Of a DNA stretch of 64,000 bases, positions 51,311-60,898 are shown in pieces. Made by a program: the position numbers and the translations under genes. The notes under the pieces were generated by a model, which saw nothing but the letters and a program-made list of their open reading frames with translations, ran no database searches and was not told the DNA's origin. Positions within the stretch are counted from its first letter, which is position 1; every line of letters starts with the position of its first letter. Origin of the DNA: Youxingia wuxianensis (lineage in GTDB: Bacteria > Bacillota > Clostridia > Oscillospirales > Ruminococcaceae); NCBI RefSeq assembly GCF_014385085.1, contig NZ_JACRTD010000006.1:124001-188000 (forward strand), given 5' to 3'.

Positions 51311-53355
51311 TTTGATTTCTCCTTTTGCTTCTTATGGTAAAATTCCAAAGATTTTTCGTTGTGATTTTGTTTTTGACATTCTTCGGAACAGAATTTCTGC
51401 TGACTGTGTGTAGGCCAGTAGGTACTGCCACACACAGCACAGACACGCTGACGATAATAATGATTTCCTTTTTCTGCTTCTCTGTCGGCTTTCTTTTGGT
51501 CTTGCCTTGCCTGATAGCAACAATCCTTTGAACAGAATATCTGTCGGTTGCTTGTAGGTACAAACTCCTTTTGACAATGGGGGCATACCTTTGCTTTTAC
51601 GATTTCTCCACCGTTTTCAGCGAGTTTTTTCGCCTTTCGCTTCTCTCGGTAAACTTTTTCACGCTCACGCTGTTTTGCCAGTCGTTCCATTTCAATCTGT
51701 TCTTCCTGTGCCTTGATTTCAGCAAGTTCTTCTTCTGTGTAGGCAATATCGACCTGCCCCACATAGTTGAAATAAATATCAACCTTTTGTGTCCTTGCTT
51801 TTCCCACACCCTCTGCTTCATAAACCACAATCTTGTCAATGAGTTCGGCAAACATCAAATCGGAAATTTCTGTCGGCTCTTTGCACTTGCGTATCAAAGA
51901 AATGAAATGCTTAATATCAACCGTATTCGCCTTTTCTTCGGTCAGTTCCTTTTGCATTTCCTCAATTTTCGTTTCCAGTTCAGCCTGCTCATCATCATAC
52001 TGCTTCATTAGTTGCTTGTACTGTCTTTCGGGCAGTAATCCCGAAACAAGATTTTCATACAACCCACGAATAAGTTTTGACAGTTCATCGTATCGCTTCT
52101 GAAAACGCTGCAACTCCGATTTATTGTGCTTTGGCTTTTCTGTCTGCTTTTCGTTCCACAATACTTGAAGTTCCTTTGCAAAGGCTTCTTCGTCATTCAG
52201 AACAAATCTTGATAATCGTTTTACAGTCGATAATATCAAGGCTTCAACATTATCAGCACTAATCGAATGGGCAGTGCAGGAGTTTACTCTGCTGGCATAC
52301 CCACCGCAACGGTAAGAATACTGTAACGAACGGTCTTTTTTACTGTAATGCGTTTGCAAGGTCATTCTTCTGCCACAGTCAGCACAGAACAGATAACCGC
52401 TTAAACGATTGCTGTGCGTTCCTCTTGCCGCTGTTCTGTTGGCTCGTTTCTTTCGCTTCTGAACGCTGTCCCAAAGTTCCTGCGAGATGATAGGCTCGTG
52501 CGTATTATAAAATACATACTGTTCATCTTCATCGGTATTTTTCCTTTTGTGCAGTTTGAAATTGGTGCTGACCGACTTACGCAAAACAGTATGACCAAGA
52601 TATTCCTGTCTGCTCAAAATCGCTCTTATGGTTGACATTCCCCAAGTATATGGGTCTGAAAACTTCGTTCCATTATACTGTTCGGGGTGATATTCCTTTG
52701 CGTGTGCTGCCGGAATTAAAACCTTTTCTTCGGTAAGCAATTCAGCGATTGCTCTCGGACTTTTGCCCTCGTTGGCAAGCAGAAAGATACGCTTTACCAC
52801 CTCAGAAGCCACAGGGTCAACGACAAGCGTTTGTTTGTCGGTTGCTAATCGGTTATATCCATAGGGAATAGAACCGCTACATCGCTTTCCGTCTTTCATA
52901 CGGGCATCAAACACAGCCTTGATTTTATTGCTTGTGTCTTTGGCATACCACTCGTTCATTATATTCAAAAACGGGGCAAAGTCATTATCCGAAGCATTGT
53001 TGCTGTCAATACTGTTGTTTATTGCAAGAAAACGGACATCTTTCTGTGGGAACAGAACTTCCGTATAAAAGCCGACTTGCAGATAGTTTCGTCCTAATCG
53101 GCTCATATCCTTAACAATAATCGTTGCGACATTTCCTGCTTCTACTTCCTTAATCAGTTCTTGAAAACTCGGACGATTGAAATTCACACCCGAAAAACCA
53201 TCGTCAGTAAAATGGCGAATATTCGTGAACCCATTTCTGCGAGCATAATCTTCCAAGTATTTCTTTTGGTTGGTGATTGAATTTGACTCACCATTGAGGT
53301 CATCATCTCTTGATAAACGCTCATAGAGTGCTGTAATCTTTGAAGTCCTTGACAT
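51235..53355 (-). CDS. tnpX: Large serine recombinase TnpX
   Basis: The 706-aa enzyme has the resolvase domain with the catalytic Ser in ALYERLSRDDD and IVKDMSRLGRNYLQVGFY, the recombinase domain (PYGYNRLATDKQTLVVDPVA), a zinc-ribbon (FCADCGRRM), a coiled-coil, and two further Cys pairs in the long C-terminal tail (CPHCQKEF, CAVCGSTYWP). Length and layout match TnpX of Tn4451 (707 aa), which excises the element as a circle and inserts it at GA. It lies next to the right end of the transposon. Confidence 0.93.
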   Translation of the reverse strand: MSRTSKITALYERLSRDDDLNGESNSITNQKKYLEDYARRNGFTNIRHFTDDGFSGVNFNRPSFQELIKEVEAGNVATIIVKDMSRLGRNYLQVGFYTEVLFPQKDVRFLAINNSIDSNNASDNDFAPFLNIMNEWYAKDTSNKIKAVFDARMKDGKRCSGSIPYGYNRLATDKQTLVVDPVASEVVKRIFLLANEGKSPRAIAELLTEEKVLIPAAHAKEYHPEQYNGTKFSDPYTWGMSTIRAILSRQEYLGHTVLRKSVSTNFKLHKRKNTDEDEQYVFYNTHEPIISQELWDSVQKRKKRANRTAARGTHSNRLSGYLFCADCGRRMTLQTHYSKKDRSLQYSYRCGGYASRVNSCTAHSISADNVEALILSTVKRLSRFVLNDEEAFAKELQVLWNEKQTEKPKHNKSELQRFQKRYDELSKLIRGLYENLVSGLLPERQYKQLMKQYDDEQAELETKIEEMQKELTEEKANTVDIKHFISLIRKCKEPTEISDLMFAELIDKIVVYEAEGVGKARTQKVDIYFNYVGQVDIAYTEEELAEIKAQEEQIEMERLAKQREREKVYREKRKAKKLAENGGEIVKAKVCPHCQKEFVPTSNRQIFCSKDCCYQARQDQKKADREAEKGNHYYRQRVCAVCGSTYWPTHSQQKFCSEECQKQNHNEKSLEFYHKKQKEKSKCKDLLQTKEPVSSTNSSEIITIPA

Positions 53356-53530
53356 TCTCTTATCCTCCTTTCTTTATGTAATCTGTTTTGGTATTAAAAG
53401 TATTACTCCCTCTACCAATAGGAGAAAATAGGGATACAAAGCGGAACTGTTTTTCAAAGAATCAAAAAAATATTTTTTGAAATTCTGCAACCGACTTTGA
53501 TAACCTATTTTCAATTTAGGAACGCATTAT

Positions 53531-56500
53531 TTATCGTCCTACTAAAGTATAGCCCTCCGGTGCCAGCTCCAATGCTGTGACGGTCTCCCCAAATCGGGAA
53601 GCCCAGCAGTCGAAGTGGGTCATGTTCAGTTCTTGCAGGCGTTCATATTGAAGATAACGCTGCATGGTGTAAAGCTCGGTCATGGAGTTGCTGACCGGTG
53701 TACCGGTGGCAAAGATCACGCCACGGTTTCCGGTGATCTCATCCATATAGCGGCACTTGGCAAACATATCGGAGGATTTCTGCGCGTCCGATGTGGAAAG
53801 ACCAGCCACATTCCGCATTTTTGTGTATAAAAACAGGTTCTTGTAGTTGTGGGCCTCGTCCACAAACAGCCGGTCCACACCCAGCTGCTCAAAAGTTACC
53901 ACATCATCTTTTCGCCCCTCGGCTTGCAGCTTTTCCAGTCTGGCTTCCAGAGACTTTCTGGTACGCTCCAGCTGCTTGACGGTAAAACGCTCGCCGCCGC
54001 TGGCCTGCACCTCTGCGATACCCTCGGTGATCTCGTCGATCTGCTCATAGAGAAGCCGTTCCTGACGCTCCCGGCTGATGGGGATACGCTCAAACTGGCT
54101 GTGTCCCATGATGATGGCGTCGTAGTCACCGGTCGCAATACGGGCGCAGAACTTCTTGCGGTTATGGGTCTCAAAGTCCTTTTTGGTTGTGACTAAGATG
54201 TTGGCAGAAGGATAGAGGCGCAGAAACTCCGATGCCCACTGCTCAGTCAGGTGGTTGGGAACCACAAAGAGAGATTTCTGGCACAGTCCCAGGCGTTTGG
54301 CTTCCATCGCAGCGGCCACCATCTCAAAAGTTTTGCCTGCGCCTACTTCATGTGCCAACAGGGTATTTCCTCCATACAGCACATGGGCGATGGCGCTTTT
54401 CTGGTGTTCCCGCAGGGTAATGGCTGGGTTCATGCCGCCAAAAGTGATATGGCTTCCATCATACTCACGGGGACGGGTAGAGTTCATTTCTTCGTTGTAC
54501 TGGCGCACCAAAGTCTGGCGGCGCTCCGGGTCTCTCCAGATCCAGTCCCTAAAGGCTTCCCGGATCGCCTGCTGTTTTTGAGCAGCCAGGGTGGTCTCCT
54601 TGGCGTTCAGCATGCGGCGCTCTTTTCCGTCTGCGTCCTCTATGGTGTCATAGATACGGACATCTCGCAGATTCAGGCTGTCCTCCAAAATCTTGTAGGC
54701 GTTGGCACGGCTGGTTCCGTAGGTGGTGTAGGCTGCCACATCGTTGTAAGATACAGAAGATTTCCCCTTGATCTGCCATTCAGCGGTAAAGGACGAATAG
54801 TTGACCTCGATACTGCGCTGGAGATAAAACGGGGTGTTGAAGGTCTCGTACATAAACTGCTGGATGTACTCTTTGTCGATCCAGGTAGCGCCCAGACGCA
54901 CCTCGATCTCCGACGCATCCAGGTCTTTGGGCTGGGCGGCGGTAAGAGCTTCCACATTGACTGCATAAACCGGGTCCTGCTGTGCCGCCCGCTGCGCCTG
55001 ACGCAGTTTGCGGCGTACATTGCCGGAAAGGTATTCATCAGCAGTCACATAATGGGGTGTGCCGTCTTTCTCCAACTGTCCCGGTACACGGAAGATTACG
55101 CCTTGCAGCTCTCCGGCCAGTTCTTCTTTTGTTTTTCCGGTAAGCTGGCTCATATAGCTCATATTCACGCAGGCTTTTTCCGAGATAGACACCGCCAGTG
55201 CTTCGCTTGCTGTATCCACCACAGCCACCGCCTGATGGGGCTTGATGGTCCGTTTGGTGAACATATCCGCCTTGCGTTCCAGCTTTCCGTCCTCGTCGAT
55301 GACTTCCAGCGCACAGAGCAGGTAATAGGAAGAATCATCTGCATAGGCCAGTCGGTTTGCACGGTCATTGATAAGGCCATATTTTTCAGAAAAGCTGTCA
55401 TACAGGCTGTTCAGTTCCGCCTGCTTTTGGGTAATGGTGCTGTCCGGAACCGCTGCATCCATCTGAAGGTCGATCAGTTCCTGCACACAATCACGCAGTC
55501 CCACAAGACCTTTTACGCGGGCTTCTGCGGTGGTGTTGAGATCCGGGCGCACCATGCGGCTGTTTTCCCGGTAGTACACCTGCCCGTCTACAATGGCATA
55601 GGAATAGTTCTTCACATTAGGATCGGCAGGAATGAAGGTGTCAATGGCTTCGCCTTCGCCCAGCTCCGGCAGCTCTGCCTCCTGATAAGTGCCATGAATG
55701 TACTTCACAGCATCATGCAGCTGGTCGGAAAGCTTCAGTCCCTCGATGGGGTTCACGGTGTAGTCCATACCATGTGCAGTGCTTACCGGCTCCTGTCTGC
55801 CCAGCACCATTTCCGGATGGTCGATAAAATACCGGTTGATGGTAAACCCGTCCTCCGTCTGTCCGGTCTGGGTCCATTCCGGCACGATGTCCAACGGGTG
55901 GTCCCGCTTTTGGAAGAAGATGATGTCCGATACCACCTCGGCACCGGCATTCTTTTTGAACGCGTCATTAGGCAGACGGATAGCTCCCAGCAGCTCAGCA
56001 CGCTGGGCAAGATATCGGCGCACGGTGGAATCCTTGGCGTCCATGGTATATCGAGAGGTCACAAAAGCTACCACACCGCCGGGACGCACCTGGTCCAGTG
56101 CTTTGGCAAAAAAATAGTTATGAATACTGAAATTCAACTTGTTGTAGGCTTTGTCGTTGACCTGATACTGACCGAACGGCACATTGCCGATGGCAAGGTC
56201 AAAGAAGTCACGCCTGTCGGTGGTCTCAAAGCCGCCTACTGTGATGTCCGCCTTGGGATAGAGCTGCTTTGCGATGTGCCCGGAAACAGGGTCCAGCTCC
56301 ACGCCGTACAGACGGCTGTTTCGCATTTTCTCCGGCAGCATACCAAAGAAATTGCCCACACCCATAGACGGCTCCAGAATATTTCCGGTCTCAAATCCCA
56401 TACGGTCCACCGCTTCATAGATGGCCTGAATGACCGTAGGGCTGGTGTAATGGGCGTTGAGGGTAGAGCTTCTGGCGGCGGCATATTCCTCCGGGGTCAG

Positions 56501-59500
56501 CAGTTCTTTTAGCTGGGCATACTCTAAAGCCCATGCCGGTTTCTCCGGGTCAAACGCATCAGAGAGACCGCCCCAGCCCACGTATCGAGAAAGAACCTCC
56601 TGCTGTTCGGGGCTCGCCTGCTGTCCGGCAGCTTCCAGCTCTTTCAGCAAACGAATCGCATTGACATTTGCCTGGAACTTGGCTTTCGGACCGCCTTCGC
56701 CCAAATGCTCATCGGTAATGCGAAAGTTTTTTGCATTGCGGCGCAGGTTAGCCTTGTATTCCTCATAGGAGGCTTTCTCGGCAGCTTTGGCATTGGGGAA
56801 GGTCTGCCACTGGCCATTGACCTGAATGGAAACCGGGTGTTCGTCCAGCACTTCCTCAAAGGTTTTCTCCGGCTCAGTCACAGGGGCTGGTGGCTCCGGC
56901 TCCTCGATATGCAGTCGTTCCACCACCACATCATAAGGCAGATTGTTCTTATCGCCCGGATAGACGGCCATGGTCTCGGAATGGAAGGTTGGGGATTCGG
57001 TAGCCGGTTGGGGCTGTTCCTGTCCAAAACCGTCCTGCTGACGGGCATACATCCCGCGCAGCAAAGGCGCAACCTCATCCCAGCGGAAATACAGCATAGC
57101 CAGACGCTTTTCCTCTGCATCCATGACTTCCAGTTCTATGCCCTGTGCCGTGGTACGGTAATCGGCAATATCGCCGGTCTCCAGATTCAGTGTCTCGATC
57201 TCACCGGAATAGGCTCTGCTCAGCCAGTAGGCAATCTCGCTGTTGCTCCTGCCGGATTGCAGCAGCGTGGAAATCTTCTTTTTATCCGCTTCATCCATCA
57301 GTCCATGAGCCAATACATCCCGCAAGTCCTGATCTGCCTTGTCCGGGTCAGTAGGAAGAAACTCGGTATAGTAAGCATTGCGGCGGTCTGCCCGAAGCAG
57401 CTGCTCGAACTGTTCTTTGCGCTCTGCCCGGTAGATGGGATATACCATCCCGGTGGGCAGAAGCTGTACGGTGTCCTCACGCAGCTCGGTGATCTGATAG
57501 GCGTCATCCTCGATATACACGGTATCGCCCACGGCATAGACCAGGGCAGCAGGGTCATAGGATGTTCTTTGCGGAGTTGGGCGGCGAACTGCATCATATT
57601 CCTCATCGGAAATAGCAACTTCGGAAGTCTGCTCTGTCTCAGCAGCTGCGATCTGCTCTACATCCGACATCACCTGTTGGATAAACGGATCATTGTCCAG
57701 TTTTTCCGGGTCTGCCACCTGGCCGTTGACAATCCCTCTTTCCTCCAGAGCTTCCCGGATGGCGATTGGGTCGATGTCGTCAAAACGGTCCTGTTCTTCT
57801 TCGGTATAGAACCGGTCCTCCTGAATGAGCTGGGCAAGCCTGCGCTGTACCTTCGGCCAGGGCAGCTGCGTTTCCTCCGGGCTGCCGGCACGGACAACGA
57901 ACAGGCTGTTGCTGTTACTGCCGCCGTATTCCTGAGCCAGCCATGCGGCGGTATCTTTTTCTCTTGCATGGTCTTTCATATAGCGGACAACAGCGTGTTT
58001 ACTCTCGATATTGCCGTTCCATGCACAAAGGGCAGTATCAATATCTTCCTGAGAAAGAGGGCGCAGAAGCTCATGGAGCTTTGGATAGGTCTCGTCGATC
58101 ACTTCCCGGTGCAGACGCTGGCGGAACTCCGGTATATCAGAATAAAGGCGGATCAGCTCCATATCCTTAGAACCAAGGACCGCACGGCGCACAGCAGCAT
58201 TGCCCTCGATGACAGCATTTTCACGGTCAGAATGACCGCAGGCATTGCGGTATGCGGCATCCTCGGAAATAGCGGCAGTTACCACAGGCTTATACTGTTC
58301 AAACTGCTCCCGAAGGGTGGGCTTTGGAGTTTCTTCCTCCACCTCCGGCTGCTGGGCTTGGATGGCATCTTCTTCGGCCAGTTCCTTTTCAGCCTGGATT
58401 TTGTCATACTGCGCCTGTTCCTGTTCGGTAAGATAGCGGCCCTTCTGGACAAGAGAGGTAATGCGCTTGGCAACATTTTCCCAGTTCAAGTGAACATCCG
58501 GGCAGTCCTGCTTTTTATAGTGCAGCCCTTTCCCGTCATGATCTTCACCGCTGTGTGTTGCGCCGGACAGTGCATGAGAGCGTCCGCCAATGCCATACTC
58601 GTCTTTGAGGAATCTCACTTTTTCTTTGTCTGTGTGGTTTTCCATGAAGAAGGCATAGATACGACCTTTTCCTCCGGCAAAACTGCTGCCGCCGGTTATG
58701 GCGGCGTCAATCTCATCCTCGGTAATGAAGCGCTGAACGGTTGGCACTTGGGAAAGGTCTGAAGAAAAGGTCCTGCGTGGCAGGTCAAGGTCCTTCAGGT
58801 TCTCCCAGATCTCCCTTGGTCTATGGTAATGAAAACGCAACAGGTCACGGTCCTGCTGATAGGCAGTCCAGAAGGCAGCGTATTCTTCCTTGAGTGTCTG
58901 GCGGAAAGCCGGGTCACTCAGCTGCTCCGTCAGGCGGCGGGTCTCCTCCGGGAACCCATTTCCTTTGATCTCTGACAGGCAGGACAAATATCCGGCTTCT
59001 CTGGCTTCCTCGCTGAAATCGTGGTACAGATGCCAGAGCTTTTCTGAAAGGAGGGATCGTTCATAGCCTGCCGCTTCTGTAAGTTCTACATTGGAGGCAA
59101 ACTGGCCGCTCTCCAAAAGCTCTCCGATACGCTCTGCGGCGCTCTCCCAGGAAATGACCTGGGCAGACCTGTCATAACGGACAGACTTCCCATGGGAAAG
59201 ATGGATACCATCCTCGGCATACCATGCGCTCACACTGCCAAGGCCGTTGCCGCCGTGGTACAGCGTTTTCAGTATCTCGGCAATTTCTGCGGTGGTTTTC
59301 TGCTTTTCAAAGGCTGCAACCACACGCTCCCTCTGGCGGTCTGTATTGCCGCCCAAACGCAGCACATGGTCAATATCATTTTGGGCAAAAGAAAAAGCAG
59401 AGGATGTATGCGCTACATTCTCTGCTTCATCTATGGATTGGATCTGTTCCGCTTCGGAGAGGAACAGGTTTAGGGTCAGCTGTTGATAAGCTCCGCCATC

Positions 59501-60604
59501 AGGATTTCCTCGGCCTGGGCTTTGCAGGTGTTCATCAGCCCCACCCACTTCATGGGATTGCTGGCTTTCAGTTCCTCGGTGGCTTCCGCTTCCTTCGCCA
59601 GCTGGGGTATCATCTGCTCCAGTCTGTTCTGGGCGGTCTCGTCGATCTCCAGAAGGTGCGGGTACAGCTTCTCGCTCAGCAACATCTGGTTGTAGAGGAT
59701 GGGACGGTGTTCCTTCAGATAGGTTTTCCTCATCCTTCCGTACTTGCCCAGGGGTTTCTCCGGCTGCTGGCTCAGCTTCAGGTCGGGAATCAGATAGTCT
59801 CCGTTCTGGATGTAGGTCATGGGATTGTTCATCTTGCTTGCTCCTTTCTTGGTTGGCTTCGCGCTCTGCATTTCGGACGGTAACGCCGATCTGCCGCAGC
59901 ACCTGCTGGTTGATCTGGCTGACCGCTGTTCCCAGCGCCCCGATGGTGGACGGGGTGTTGAAATCAAAGATCGCCATGAAATCTTCGTGGTCGAAGTAGC
60001 GTTCCGGCTCCAGTCCGCAGCGGGACATCAAAGCATAAGTGATGCTGACGGTGGCGGCTGCCTTAAACTGCACTCCGATGTTATACTCATCATATTCCTC
60101 CAAAAAGGAACCGTCAACGATATAGAAAAAGTCCTGCTGATGCTCTGTCCAGTATTCCTCAGCCAGTTTTCCGGCTACCTCGGTGAGCTGTCCGGCAAGG
60201 TATTCACCGGAAACATCGTAGGTGCGCTCCAGCATGGCCTGCACCGAATCCAGATGGCGCTCCTCCAGCTGCCACAGCCAGGGAGTGCGGGAATGTTCAC
60301 GGGTTCCGGTGTCGGAAATGTCAAAGACATAGCGCAGGCGCGGTCTGTCCCCGGAATCGTCCACCAGAGCGATCCCCTTGGAGCCGCGTCTTACATACCG
60401 GCCCATCTTTTCATTCCACAAATCGTACTCTGCACAGGCGGTGGCGTCCGGTCGCTGGGCGTAGATCATCAGCTGCTCATGGAACGGGTACTTGTAAAGA
60501 CGGGAAGCAGTGGTGAGAAATCCCGCCCATTCCTGCCAGCTCCCCGTGAGCTGTGTTGCCACCTTGTCCGCCATCTGTGCATATAGTTCAGCTTTGGTTG
60601 GCAT
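53531..60604 (-). pseudogene. N-terminal 2,350 residues of the ICE methylase/helicase, truncated by the transposon
   Basis: ATG 60604 lies ten bases after GGAGG. In order the frame has an ArdC/LtrC-like N-terminal region (QLMIYAQRPDATACAEYDLW), a charged linker (about residues 240-380) overlapping tnpV, several ICE repeat domains, an N6-adenine methylase domain (ILEPSMGVGNFFGMLP and GNVPFGQYQ, about 1400-1550) and the first helicase lobe (HEVGAGKTFEM, VDEAHNYKN, FATGTPVSNSM). At 53556 the sequence enters the transposon and stops 8 codons later. The second helicase lobe is stranded at 41441-43186, so helicase function should be lost until the transposon excises. Confidence 0.88.
59476..59832 (-). 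CDS. tnpV: TnpV-like protein encoded in the +1 frame inside the helicase gene
   Basis: ATG 59832 follows AAAGGAG by eight bases and opens a 118-codon frame offset by one base from the helicase frame. The product has KYGRMRKTYLKEHRPILYNQ and EELKASNPMKWVGLMNTCKA, closely matching TnpV of the nested transposon (50933-51310). In the same stretch the helicase frame encodes only Glu/Pro/Gly/Ser-rich, disordered-looking sequence (PEAEPAAGETPGQ, SGSHRGTESQQSHE). A well-formed protein in one frame and low-complexity sequence in the other indicates genuine overprinting. Confidence 0.75.
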   Translation of the reverse strand: MNNPMTYIQNGDYLIPDLKLSQQPEKPLGKYGRMRKTYLKEHRPILYNQMLLSEKLYPHLLEIDETAQNRLEQMIPQLAKEAEATEELKASNPMKWVGLMNTCKAQAEEILMAELINS

Positions 60605-60681
60605 GGTGTTCTGTCCTCCTTTCGGTTTTGGGGTAAAAGGTGGGGTGGCAAATTGCCACCCCATCCCTGCGGTTATGGTGT

Positions 60682-60897
60682 TTACTGGTCAAAATCCGGG
60701 TACAGCTCCAGCTGGGCAAAGTCCTCATCGGTCATCGCACAGAGCTTCGTAAGGGTGCTGTCGGTCAGTTCCCTCAGTTCCGTTTCCTCCGGCGAAAGCT
60801 CGCCGCGCATCTCACGCAGGCTGTCGATCAATCCGGTGCGGCTGCCGGTATTGTAAATGCACATCAGGTTCATTTCCTCAAAAGTAAAGTTTCCCAT
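60682..60897 (-). CDS. Transposon-transfer assisting family protein
   Basis: ATG 60897 follows GGGAG; the 71-aa product (MGNFTFEEMNLMCIYNTGSR, then TDEDFAQLELYPDFD) has the hallmark of the small transfer-assisting family of clostridial conjugative elements. It lies between the LtrC-like and helicase genes, as is usual. The frame to 60918 is within the upstream gene's end. Confidence 0.75.
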   Translation of the reverse strand: MGNFTFEEMNLMCIYNTGSRTGLIDSLREMRGELSPEETELRELTDSTLTKLCAMTDEDFAQLELYPDFDQ

Positions 60898-60898
60898 A

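Noticed and set aside
54251..58762. Two long plus-strand frames (753 and 685 codons) opposite the helicase
   Set aside because: The minus strand carries clear methylase and helicase motifs throughout; the plus-strand frames have no motifs and no start signals.
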